Assembly (NCBI GenBank): GCA_037157565.1
Contig: JAZHRO010000026.1
Coordinates: forward strand, 30,246,501-30,310,500
Direction: 5' to 3'
Source: Thalassia testudinum
Lineage: Eukaryota; Streptophyta; Magnoliopsida; Alismatales; Hydrocharitaceae
Length of the DNA stretch: 64,000 nucleotides
Shown one piece after another: positions 31,961 to 43,375 of the stretch (position 1 is its first letter; each line of letters starts with the position of its first letter). A program made the position numbers and the translations under genes. The notes beneath the pieces are model-generated. The model was given only the letters and a program-made list of their open reading frames with translations. It had not been told where the DNA came from and ran no database searches.

Positions 31961-34609
31961 TGATCCGCGAGGGACCGGTTTGTATTTGTATTTTATTTTA
32001 TTACTTGAAAACAGAAAATTTTCGAGGTCGAACTCAAGGAGTAAAACTTGATTCTAGAAGCGTATAAAATCACAATTTATAATATATATACTATTTTACA
32101 AAAGACTAAAGAAAGGGGAAAAAATGTCTTCTCCCTTTCTTCTTTTTCTTTTGTCCTCTATCTTTCTCTTTTCAGACGTCTGACTCCAAGGGTCAGACAA
32201 CTTAAATGCCAGTTGCTACAGTGCTGCTGTTGTGGGTTCTTCTCCCTCTTGGCTTCTTCTATTCTTCTTCTCTGCAGCTTCTTTTTCTCTTCTTCCTCTC
32301 TACTGCACCAAGTCCTCTTCTTCTCTGGACTTCTTCCTTCCTTCTTCTGCCTCAGCTTCTCTGCGGCTACTGTGCCGTCTTCTTCCTCCTTTGCTTACTC
32401 TGCTGCTTGCCTTCTCTTGTTTCTCTCTGGCCGCAACTCCTGTGGCTAAGTCCTTGCAGCTCTTCCCTTGCTTCTCCTGTTCCCTGCACAGGCAACCGGT
32501 TAGGCAAAACCTAACCCCTACCCTCCCCACATCTCTCTCTCTCAAATTCACTCCAGGGTTCGCTCTCCCAGAGCCTTAATCGGGTATGCAGGTCGGGTGA
32601 CGTGCCCACGACCAGGTGCACCGGTGTGGGTGGTGCCCGAGGTGTGCACAGGCAGGGTTAGTTGGATCCGGGTGCCAGGTCCGCAGGGTAAGTGTCGCGA
32701 ACGAGGCATGTCGGGGGGCTAGGGACCTCACCCCAATGTGTTTCGAGGCGATAAGCCTGAAACACAATTTCTATTTAAGCGCGGTGGGGTGCTTGCAAAC
32801 TAATGAGGTGGGAATAAATGTCCCACCCGCTTCCGCTGGCGCCTGCAGGAGGTGAGCTCCACCCAATTGGAGCAGCTGTGAGTTGTGCACGACTTGTTCT
32901 CAGGTTGGATGCACTCACCCACTCAAAGTGCTTCGCCTGGACTCCTGAAGCCTCGAGTGCGCGACCTGGAGCTTGCGAACAAGCTTGCTCGTTACTGGCG
33001 GACGGAGGCTAAGATCTGTAAGACACGAAAATGGCCTTGCGGCCCAGTCAGACTACGGGAAAACCTTCGCCGTATCACGACGAAGGTGAAGAAGGGGTCA
33101 GCTGGCCACGTGGTGACCTAGGCATGCGTGCCTATGTCTTCCTGTGGCTGTTAAAATGGGTGTGTTCGGGGGAAGTGTTGAGAGCGTGTGGTGGCGAATG
33201 GGAAGAGGGGTTATGATCAGTGAGTCGGGGCGGAGCTTGTGAGGTGGTTGGCGACGTGGGTGGATGCGTGGAGCGGTGGATACACCTCACCGATGGTCTG
33301 TCAGAGGTGGAGAAGGCGATGGTGGTCGGCATGTGGCAGTGAGTGATTTAGGAAATAGATAAGGGAGAAATGAAGAGGGGAGAAAGGGGAATGGTTGTTA
33401 CCTACTTAGCAGACGAAAGAGGGGGAGGAAGCGGCGGGCGGCTATGCTGTCGTCGCCGGAGACGAAGGAGCCCAGGAGAAGGGATGGCGATGAGGAAGAG
33501 GTGCTGGAGCGTGCCTGCTGGTACGGCCAGGCACAGTGGACGATGGTGAAGGTAACCCTGCCACTGGTATGGTGGCAGGGCGACAAGAGCGGAGGAGGGT
33601 CGTCGGAGCCTGCGGGCGAATGGCCGGAGGAGGAGACGAAAACTGAGGGATGTCCTTGGCCAAAATAGGCTTGAAGGAAGCAGCTGGGGCTGCCGTTATT
33701 TAAACAGGTGCTGGCCGGGAGGGAAACACAAGGAGGAGACATGGGCTCCTCACCAGAGGCATGGCCGGAAAAGGACCCATACCTCTTGAGCGTTCGCACG
33801 AGAGGTATGGGAGCCGATCCATGCAGAAGAGGACAACGCAAGGAGTCCTTTCAAATCTGGGGCTGGCTCCCCAGGTCTGTGCAGCGCCATCCTCCGCGCA
33901 AAGTTGCCGGAGGTATGGCCTGCGTAAACGGGGGCAGAGGGACCTTTCTGAAGAAAGAGACGAGAAAGGTAGGGGGTATCTGCAAGAGTTCAAAAAGCTA
34001 AGGGTCAAAAGGTAATTGTTGAGGACCATTTTGTAAAGTGGGTCAAGGTGACCTTTCCTTAGGTCTAAATTTTGGTATAACCCTAATTTGGACCTAAGAA
34101 TTCCAATGGTGAGGTTGGATTTTAGGTTTGACCATGTTTGACCGGACATTTTGCACAAAAACCTAAATTAGGTCAAAAATTGGGTATGGTTCTCAATATA
34201 GGTCAAGATAGGTTCTAAAGGTCAAATTGAAGGTTCTAAACCCTAGGGGATATTTTTTCATGAATTTTTGAGGGTTTAATTGATTTTTGTCTTGCTTGAA
34301 ACTTTGTGAATTAAAGTGGGTTTGTTTTAGGGTTATAGAATGTCATTTAATTTCTAGATTTTGTCATAACCCTTTCCTGATCAAATCATCCCACTTTTTC
34401 TCTTAGTAAGCCCATTTGACCTGTCTAGATCCTTAGAAATTTCGTTTATGTACTGCAATGGTAAGATTGCAGTTTTACCCCTTGTGAATTATTTTATTAT
34501 CAGATTTCTAATTCCCAGATTTAGGCCTCCCCTTAGGTTTTGTAGGAGCTTTTGTTCAATTTATTAGGCTAAAAAGTGCTAGTTAGGGTTCATGATGAGG
34601 TGCTCATCA
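31961..34609 (-). repeat. 5' LTR of element D
   Basis: 2649 bp, collinear with 21156-23797. The U3 palindrome at 34593-34609 is perfect here (plus-strand TGATGAGGTGCTCATCA) where the 3' LTR has mismatches. CAGACGTCTG occurs at about 32174. The minus-strand frame 33841-33398 (147 codons) parallels 23028-22588 in the other LTR. Confidence 0.95.
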
Positions 34610-37319
34610 TCAATCCAATCCTCATGTGCACTTGCGCGAAGCTTCACTACCTCCCTCAGATCTGATCCAGCGGTGGACTTTTAGTTTAAGCTTTCTCGCG
34701 CACCTATCCTCCTCATACCATCGTCAATGCCCTAATCATCTGATCTCACCTTAGTAGTGCCCTGATCCACTCCAATGCCTACTTAAACACTTCCCTTGAG
34801 CTTGCGTTACACCGTTAACTCCCTCCCCCCTGAGTTGGTCCCTTCACTCGACCCCTCAGCTCTCCTCTCTCCATTCCTCACCTATGGTGACAGAGTGGGC
34901 TTCCCTCACTCCTTCAATCGTCATTGGCTGACGGCTAGTGGCTCGTCGACACCTCCTTCATCTGAGGGACTCTCCCCTTTCATACCCATCGATCGATGGC
35001 CGATGGACCTTGGACGCCACCTTGTAGCTATATTTCCTGCTTTCATGGATAGAATCACTGCTTTCTAGGTAGAATTCTCGCTTTCTAGATTAGTTAGGAT
35101 TAGAATTAAGTAGTGAACTCACTGATGGATTGTTAGATCTAGGAGTAGATTAAATTAGTATTAGTTTCATTCAGTCCAATCTCTCTGATCAATTCTGATC
35201 AGAGAGATATTTCCACCCCTTCATTTTGATCCATTGTTCTCCCTCTACACTCCGCAATTCGCTTTTGATTGTTTACCTCGCATTTGTATTCACAATTCAC
35301 CTCCTCAATTGGAGCAGCCATTAAATTTTAAGTTCATTAAATATTAGAACTAATGTCATGGTAAGATCAAATGAGGACCTCCCCATACATTCCACATATC
35401 ACAAAGGTCCTCCCTATGCAAGGAATTGAATTTGATTTGATTGGTTAAGGTCGATTTGGTTTTTATGGTCGATTGAAGAATTTTGCAAGCAATTTGGTTT
35501 AATTAGTTTTAATCGATCAGATTGAGTTTATATGGGTGTAATTGAGTTTTATACGATTGATTTGAGTTAGTTTGATTGGAGTTTGAGTGCATAACTTGGT
35601 TACGCCCAAAATTTTACCATTGTTACTGTTTTGAGGTAGTTTTGGTCAAGGAGAATTAGATACACTGATTCGAGGTCAAAGCAATGACCTAATCAGTTTA
35701 AGAGGATCGCTAGGGTGTTCTGAACACCAATCAATGCTGTGCAAATTAGTTAAGTGACCAGTTCATAGTGGTGATCTCACATTAAAAGCCTAGGTGGGTG
35801 ACATTGGTTTCTAGTTTACAAGGGTTTTAATATGATATCTGAGGTCTGAGTGAGATTTAGAAGATCTTTAGAAAAAGTTTTCAGATCTCAAAGTGATTTC
35901 CAATGGAATTTAAATGATTTTTTATTTGAATTTGGGCATTCTTGTACATTAGATCAGACTTCCCCAGGTCTGATCTGGGTTGTTTTTAGAGAACTCAACA
36001 GCAACACTAGCTGCTAGTCTGATGCAGCAAGCAACTGCTGGGTTTACATTGAAGTAGTAGTCAGCTGCCCAATTAGATAGCAACAATAGTAGCAGGAGTT
36101 GCTGATTTTCAAGAGCAGCAGTTGATGTGGCTGCTGAAATTGAGCAACAGTAGGTCTGAACAGTCTAAGTCCAAGAGAATTTTGAGTTGATTTTAGATGT
36201 TAATTGTTCTATCTGATTTTGCAATATTAGAACCTAATGTCATAAGCTTTCATGTACTTTTATAGCTTAGATTTGATCTAAAGATGGCTTGTAAATGATG
36301 TTTAGAACACATTGTCAGTAGCATGACTGTTTAAACTGTCCAAAAATGAGATTTTAGTGAAATTGAAGTTGAAAAGCATGTTTAAATGTTTAGAACTATT
36401 GCATGCTAGAGGTTCTTGAATGTTTACGCCTTCATTCCAACCTTTAGAATTTAAAATGAGGCTTTAGGTTCCATTGTTCAAACTCATTGAAGGCCTCATT
36501 TTGGTGAAATTTTAAATTTATAAAAGAATCGTTAAAAAATAAAATAAACCTATCTTAAATAAGATCAGGTATTTGTTTAAGCGATCGCAAAGTTTAAAAG
36601 TATTTCGAACTACCGGGCTAGTAGAACATACCAACCAATGATTCGGTGTACTTTGAAACTCAATAAAAGAATGACATTCAAAAATCTCAAAATGAAACGA
36701 TTCTTCTATCATCTCACCTTTTCTCTCTCTTCTCCTATCTCTATTATATATATAAATACCATAAAAATTTGAAAATGCCAAAAATACCATATGTATACCA
36801 TTTATACTTGTAAATATAATTTAAAACTAAGTTAAATGTAGATATTGTAGTATATGTAAATAATGTATATAAATAAGTTATAATTGTATTATATATATTT
36901 AAACAAGTATTTAGGATGAGTTATTATATATATAACTTTATTATATAATTACATATTAACTTATAGCAAATTATATGTATTTAAAATAGGGTAATTGTAA
37001 ATAAATATGTAAACTTGTATAATATAGAGTTGATTTAATTTTTTATGCCTGTTTGGTTATAAATATGTTTAATGCATTGTAATTTGTATTAATTGATTTT
37101 TTTGTACATAATTAACTTATTTATTCATTCTTTGATTCATTGATTCATTTTGTATATATAATTGATATTTTTGGAATAAAAGAGTATTTTTGGAACATAA
37201 AGAGTGGTGTATATCAATAATTATCTCCTAGTGAATGACCTAGAATAAGCCAGTAAAAATTATGTAAATAAACAAAATGACACGACATTTGTTTGCATTA
37301 CAGCTATACTACGACAACA
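34610..37319 (+). repeat. LTR F, right segment
   Basis: It resumes F after element D with the TCAAT duplication. It matches F' in order: the CGAAGCTTC region, TTTCTAGATTAG, the CTCTGATCA...TGATCAGAG inverted words, AAATAAAATAAAC, an AT-rich stretch, and the closing GTGTATATCAATAA, GTGAATGACCT and TACTACGACAACA. It ends at 37319. F without D is about 3.3 kb. F' is longer because it has extra sequence between about 50700 and 52050. No matching 5-bp duplication flanks F (GCTAC versus AATCA). Confidence 0.75.
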
Positions 37320-38360
37320 AATCATTAAATCACTGCTTTTATGCAACACGGATTGTTCTTCATTAGTTAACTTTATCATCAGACATCCAATAGCCTATCC
37401 AGACGTCTAGTAGAACGTCTGATCACTTTGCATTAGATCCCTGTTTGGATCTGGTCATTTCCAAGAACAAACCCACTTAATTTCAAACATCCAATAATTC
37501 ACCCAAACATCTTAAAAATTATCTCCAGACGTCTGATCCTTGTTGTCAAGATCATTTTGGATCCAATCAATTCTAAGAAACAGACCCCATGGAATTAGAC
37601 ATCTAGACTTTACATAGTCGTCTGACCAAACGTCTGACCTATTTTTCAGACATCTGATTATGCTTCAGACTCATTTATGACCCTAATCACAATGGAATTT
37701 CGACCCAATCTTTGAGACATTGCCTCCAATGGCCAGGAGCCCTCTCCCATGCCTTCTTAAAGGTTCCTAAAGCCTCTATGGAGGAAGACCTCCCATTTGT
37801 GACACACACACCCTTAAGATAATACTTCCACTATTAGGCTTATTTTGTGAAGAAATCAAAAGAAAATAGTGTCCAAGCTCTCAAAGTCTCACACTACACA
37901 TCTGAGAGCATCGACCTGTTGCGCTTTCATGATGATCTACTTCTGCAAAATAGGGAAGTCACTTGGCCTATAGTAGCTTAGTTTAAAACTACATTTTGGG
38001 GTTGTATAGGTTTTCTTTGTATTTTCTCTTTATTTGGTTGGGATTCACATAGTGAATTCTCGTCTCTTTTGTGTGACAAAATTCTCTTCGTGAAGAAGAG
38101 AGGTTGATGTATACTACCCTCGTGTAAGTAATGTGGTTATAATTGAGGATTGTATCAACCTCATTTAAAGTGATACATTAGTAAATTTGATTTACTTAAT
38201 ATATTAGGAAATCCTAAGTCGAGAAGACTTAGGTGTTGGTTTTAACTCTTAGAGTTTCCTCCTAAAAATTATTCTCTTTGTGGTGATTGATTGGTGAGAT
38301 TATTTTTATTCTATAGCATTTTATTTTCTATAATATTCACCCCTCCTCTGGTACTAAATT
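37320..38360. other. Unclassified repeat, possibly a copia (SIRE-like) LTR, right part
   Basis: It continues 19571-20550 beyond LTR F. Decayed AGACGTCTG words occur at 37380-37680. The last 200 bp (GTGTTGGTTTTAACTCTTAGAGTTTCCTCC ... TTCACCCCTCCTCTGG, quoted in part) look like the U5 end of SIRE-type copia LTRs. There is no pol sequence to confirm it. Confidence 0.35.
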
Positions 38361-39049
38361 AAAAATACTACATTAATGTTAGAACCTCAAAGAGAAAAGA
38401 TAATTATTGTAATACAAAAAATGCAACAATACTTAGTAGAAATTATTGTAATACAAACACTCCACCTGTATACAAAATAAATAATCCAATAAATTATTAC
38501 TTCGCTTAGATATAAATACATAACCTCATAAATTATAACTTTATAATACGCTTTCAATCAATTCCCATAGATCATTAAAAATTATTGTAATATAAATAAT
38601 TTACTTAGATACATGTACGTAGTCTCATAAATCATAACTCATTAATACACGTTCCAACAACTTCTAAAATATATTCCAACAACTTCTAAAATATAACGAA
38701 AATGTGCAACTCACGTAAAAGATATTGTGTAATAAAAAAATCTATCCGAGTGTTGCGCAACTTATGATGGCCATCGATGGAATGCAAAAGATATATTAAA
38801 AAATGAAAAACAAAACAATACACAAATTACGTACTGTAATTTCGATAGTAATCATATATAATTGAAAGTATTATTTTCTAATAAATATGTTATTTTGAAA
38901 TATAATTGGCAAAACCAGTATAACATAATATAAGTTGTTTCATCAAACGGTGGATATCAATGGTGGAGATGTCCTGCATATTACATATTTTGTGAGCATA
39001 GTACTCATTTGATATGTGTATATACATGTGATAGTTGTAAAATCATCGT
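38361..39049. other. AT-rich sequence without recognised features
   Basis: Short ATTATTGTAATACAAA words recur at about 38390-38590 and recall the 126-bp repeat at 42788, but no full unit is present. No gene is seen. Confidence 0.4.
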
Positions 39050-39315
39050 ATTTATTGAAAGTTTTTCTTGCTTAACATTAAAGATAACGGGCCTATACCC
39101 AACGTATATAAATTTATACGATGGTTAATATGATAATTAATCATTGTTTAAATATTTGAAAGGTCTCATGTATAGAGAGATATACACGACAATTTTAAAC
39201 CAAAATCGTCACATAAACACTCTCGGAGCACACTTTTGCAATGCCGAAATGTGATGGTTTAAATGGTTTTCACGACGGTTTTTAGCTATAGCAAATTGCT
39301 ATATTTCCTGTAGTT
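39050..39315 (-). mobile_element. CACTA (En/Spm)-like transposon terminus, fragment
   Basis: Read on the minus strand from 39315 the sequence is ACTACAGGAAATATAGC, then CTATAGCTAAAAACCGTCGTG and AACCATTTAAACCATCAC. This is the TIR plus subterminal-repeat texture of plant CACTA elements; the first C of CACTA would need one change at the end. Only this end is visible, and no transposase is present. The internal limit near 39050 is approximate. Confidence 0.5.
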
Positions 39316-40459
39316 TGGAGAAAAGACTATATTTGCTCAATTAAATGCTTATAGAAGTCTTTCTTTTATGCCAATATCTTGTCATAGGAAGGTTTTTTTT
39401 TTACCATTTGGCAAGTTCTTCAATAATTTGATATGGTCCTTCATTTGTTAACTTTGTCCGAAGCATAATCTTATAGTCGTGCAATAACTTTGTTTGGAAT
39501 TAAATGTAAATTTGGTCGATACTAAAAATATTTCTTTATGTATAATCAATAGTTTTGTTTTTGTTATATAGAGATAGAGAATTCATTTTTTATAGAATTT
39601 ATTTAATTTTTGATTTCATTGTTTTGCAATTTCTATTTGTCATCATAATATAACTTATAATTTTGAGATAAAGGAATATTTTTAATAGCATACATAGACC
39701 TTATTTTAATTAATAAATAAAAAATTTTTATCTCCTGCCCCCAAGATGAAAATCTTAACTTTGTCCTTCGATTTAAACCTACCAAGATAGATTCAAGGGT
39801 GGCACATGCCTCTTTGCTCGTCTCCCTTCCAAACAACGTAAGATTCCAGATGTAATGGGTTCAAAAAAGATAAAATAAAATGCTTTTTAAGTCTCAAATT
39901 TACATAAAAAAGTTAAAATTTAAGGATATGAATGTAAATGGAACAATGACAAATTAATGTTATCCCCACGTGGTCCCCTTTTACATTAAAAATTATGTAT
40001 AGAACATAATAAAAACTTATTATGTCCTAATTAACAAACCCTTTATAGTATATCTATTTTTTTTAAAAAAATAGATAGAAGTATTTACTGATATCTTATT
40101 TTTTGTTAATGTTAATGATATATATTCATATTTTTTCTTTTTCAAATAGGTGTTGACTTCTTGAAAAATAAAAATTGATTCTCAAAATCAACGAACAATC
40201 AGATGTAAATGTAATTTATCAAAGTAGTTGTGACCATAGAATCAACTAAAGTCTTGATATTTATAACCATAGTAATTGGGATACTTATAGTGAAGTATGT
40301 GTTATGCAATAATTGTTAAATGCTATTTGTTAATGAAATTTATAATTAGTCCATATGCTATCACTCTATTTTGCGTCCCTTAAATCCTTTTTCTAACTCC
40401 ACACTTGCCCACAAAAGGATTTTTCACTTATATATATATATATAGAGAGAGAGAGACAG
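39316..40459. other. AT-rich sequence without recognised features
   Basis: I see no supported gene. A (TA)n(GA)n microsatellite lies at about 40430-40456. Confidence 0.5.
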
Positions 40460-41360
40460 TGTATTGGGTCCATTTGATTGCAAAAATTACATCCATACCC
40501 TCATATTTGCATTTAATTACAAAACTTACATCTATGCCCTCATAAGTGCTAAAACTTGCAAATAATACCCTATATATATATATATGTAATTAACCAACAT
40601 GGATGCACAGCGGCTACTATAATTAAATTTGATTGAAAAAATTTCATCCATGTGGACATAGCTACATTAGTTTGCAAAAATTATATCATTACCCTTATAA
40701 GTGATAAAAATTATAAATAAATCCTATGTCTCTTCTTTCTTTTATTTTTTTTTATAATCAAAATTGCAAGAAGCTCCTCAGTGTAGCAACTATTGTAGAT
40801 GTATTTGATGGCATCAATTACATTTATGAATGCCGGTGAAAAATTACATTTAAACTCTTATAAGTGTTAACAATTATAAATAAGACCCTATGTCTCTTCC
40901 TTTTTTTATTTTTTGATCAAAATTGTAGGAAGCTCCTTGAATGCATACATTTGATTGCAAAATTTCATCCATACCCTCATAAGTGCTAAAAATTACAAAT
41001 TAGACCCTATGTCTCTTCATCTTTTGTATTTTTTTCTAATTGAATTTGTAGGAAGCTTCGCACCGTAGAAGCTATTGTATTTACATTTGATGGCATCAAC
41101 TGTAGCTATGAATGCCTGTAAAAAGTTGCATCTAAACCCTCATAAATGGTAAAAAATACAAATAAGACCTTATATCTCTTCCTTTTTTTAATTTTTCTCG
41201 ACTAAAATTGCAGGAATTTCCTTGAATGGAATGAACTATGAAAAATTGCATCCAAGCCCTCATAAGTGCTAAAAGTTGCAAATAAGACCCTACATCTCTT
41301 CCTTTTTAATTTTTTTTTTCGATCAAACTTGCAAGAAGCTTCTTGAATGGAATAAAAATA
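40460..41360. repeat. Tandem array with alternating 163/120-bp spacing
   Basis: A block reading CATCCATACCCTCATAAGTGC then AAATAAGACCCTATGTCTCTTCC and GCAGGAAGCTCCTTGAATG (given in parts) recurs. The ATAAGTG-type anchor is at 40542, 40697, 40860, 40979, 41142 and 41262, with spacings of 155, 163, 119, 163 and 120. The longer units contain an extra segment with GATGGCATCAA and TATGAATGCC. The pattern is a 282-bp dimer repeated twice plus diverged flanking units. Confidence 0.8.
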
Positions 41361-42328
41361 GCACAAAGGACCGTACGAGCATGGAACTTACTCCAGAGGC
41401 CTGTTCTAATCATTTTCATGATTCTTGAGGTCCCATTTCTAATTTATCGACCCTATACAAATATGGAAACTCCCATTTCTAATTTATTAACCTACCAACA
41501 ACAATTAAATCTTCCACATTCCAACTTTTTCAAGAAAGAAATTTAGAACCACATTCAAGTCATGTTATTTAGTCCTCTCTTTTTTTGCAAAAATTGTCTT
41601 CATCAAACCAAAATTACTCCACTAAGATATCTTTTTGTGATGATGTCATCTTTGTACAAAAGATAAAGTCTTTAACTATTTTGTAACTATCTACTACCAT
41701 CTAACTCTATTTGGAATTATTGTTTAAACAACATGATAGGAAGTGTTTAAACAACACGATAGGGAGATACTTTTTTTCTCTTTCCCCTTAAAAGACTAAA
41801 CATATGATTAAGATATGTCCATACACGACATCAATCAATGATTCTTGCATTGTACAACTTATATCTTGCAATTTCCCAAAATTTTATTGATAAAAGTTAG
41901 ATACAAGAGGGGACGTTCTGCCAAATTTTTCTTAGGTTACTACCTTTTATTGGTCCTTTTTCTCATAATCGTAATAATTTCATTACTATTCTTAGTGTTT
42001 GTATATCGTACCCTCTTCTTCCAAGGTTCCTAAGTTCATTTTTACTCCCACAGTAAAGCACAGGCTAAAAATTAGTTCTGTTACAATACTTAGCATTGGT
42101 TGTTAAGGAATTTCTTTTCTGATGAATTTATTTTCGAGATTCCAAATGTCAAATAACAAATGTCCATTCGATGGTGTTCATCGATGGAAATCACTACATA
42201 AGTTAAACGGTGGTTTGGAAAATCACCCTTCATATTTGGAATGTATTCAATCAATTATTATATTATTTCTGAAAGTATTTTTTCACATAAAAATCAAGTT
42301 GCATTACGAATTGATTTACATACTTTTT
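41361..42328. other. Unassigned sequence
   Basis: AT-rich, with no recognised protein, LTR or repeat. The short frames at 41343, 41845 and 42122 have no recognisable motif. Confidence 0.4.
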
Positions 42329-42740
42329 TTTTTAAGACCAAAAATCCAAAATTTCATTCCCAATAGGATCTCTCAAAATCCAAGGAAACCTTGATACATT
42401 GAATAGAAGATCAAAATAAATATTCCAATCGAATAGGAAGCACAAGCTACCTCTTCTCCATGAGATCACACCAAGCCATTTACCACGTGCATCTGCCCTA
42501 ACCCCTCCATATTGTTGAAACTCAAGATATCTACTACCCCTTCCCTCTCCTTCCCCAACACCCTCCAATTCGGTGACTGCACCACCCTCAACCACCAGAA
42601 ATTAACCATATGCACCCAATTCCTAGTATCCTCTTGCAATCGGGCCTCCTCCAGATCCCCCTCTAATCCATCATACACTAACCTATATGGCCCGAACCTC
42701 AAACCCTCACAATCCTCGACGATCGGCTTAGTCCTCACCC
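42329..42740 (-). pseudogene. Poly(A)-ended retroposed fragment, unknown source
   Basis: The minus strand has two overlapping open frames (42738-42466 and 42595-42332) and ends in an A-run at 42329-42337 (plus-strand T9). The residues (GLRFGPYRLVYDGLEGDLEEARLQ) have a gene-like composition that I do not recognise. A truncated LINE tail or a processed pseudogene are both possible. I could not find a matching target duplication. Confidence 0.3.
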
Positions 42741-42787
42741 TTAGGTCTTATAATACTTAATCATGTTGTAATATAAGTTTTCGCATT

Positions 42788-43038
42788 TTATTACAAAGAA
42801 TACTGTAATACAAGTTTGTATTACAAATAATTTTGAGTTATTACTTGTAACATAACTACAAATGTAGTTGTAATACAAGTTAGTTTTCACTTCTAATGTA
42901 AATTTTAACACTTTTATTACAAAGAATACTTCTAAAAGAAGTTTGTATTACAAGTAATTCTAAGTTGTTACTTGTATTACAATTACCCGCACAATTGTAA
43001 TACAAGTCAATTTCGCTTGTAAAAGAAATTTTAGCACT
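42788..43038. repeat. 126-bp tandem repeat, copies 1 and 2
   Basis: Units start TTATTACAAAGAATACT at 42788 and 42914. Each contains an 11-base inverted repeat (TTGTAATACAA, two bases, reverse complement), partly decayed in copy 2, and further TTGTAATACAAGT words. The array is interrupted by the LINE at 43039 and resumes at 56854. Confidence 0.8.
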
Positions 43039-43375
43039 TTTTTTTTAATCAAAATGGGAGTTACTTTGATTCATCCCTCACTCCCTGGAGGCAAAAGAAA
43101 AGGGCAGGGGGACTAGACCAAACCTGCCCTTACAAGAGAAAGCAAAACGGACCACGACTCGTGGCCTTACAACAGATCCAAACAAAAACTAGCCAAGACC
43201 TCCCTAAATCAAAACACAAGGAAACTGTAGCTTGTCCAAAAAGATAGTGCCCCGAATATGGCGAGGAAGGTCAGGATCTTGATCATTGCAGTAGGAAGTG
43301 ACATCCATATGTGCTAGATGGAGTTGTAGCTTATTCGCCTTAGCACATATGAAGTTGACAGAATTAATGTGATGC
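43039..43375 (-). other. LINE 3' UTR and poly(A) tail
   Basis: Noncoding sequence downstream of the RNase-H-like part of ORF2, ending in an A-run on the minus strand directly at the target duplication. Confidence 0.7.

Larger units (their letters stand above)
21156..34609 (-). mobile_element. Element D: complete Athila-like Ty3/gypsy retrotransposon (13.45 kb)
   Basis: On the minus strand the order is 5' LTR (34609-31961), tRNA-Asp-type primer site, gag, protease, reverse transcriptase, RNase H, integrase, a 1.5-kb noncoding region, polypurine tract and 3' LTR (23797-21156). Five-base target duplications TCAAT flank it exactly. In the first about 170 aligned LTR bases I count about nine or ten differences, mostly transitions. 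Athila-type identity is inferred from the tRNA-Asp primer site, the YSPGWRNHPNFQW stretch in gag and the domain order. No envelope-like frame is seen. All coding regions carry stops or frameshifts, so the copy is not autonomous now. Confidence 0.95.

Noticed and set aside
38390..38590. Additional copies of the 126-bp repeat
   Set aside because: Only short TTGTAATACAA-like words match; the unit length and order are not reproduced.
40460..41360. CRISPR-like array
   Set aside because: The repeats are long and diverged, and their spacers are homologous to each other. This is a plant tandem repeat.
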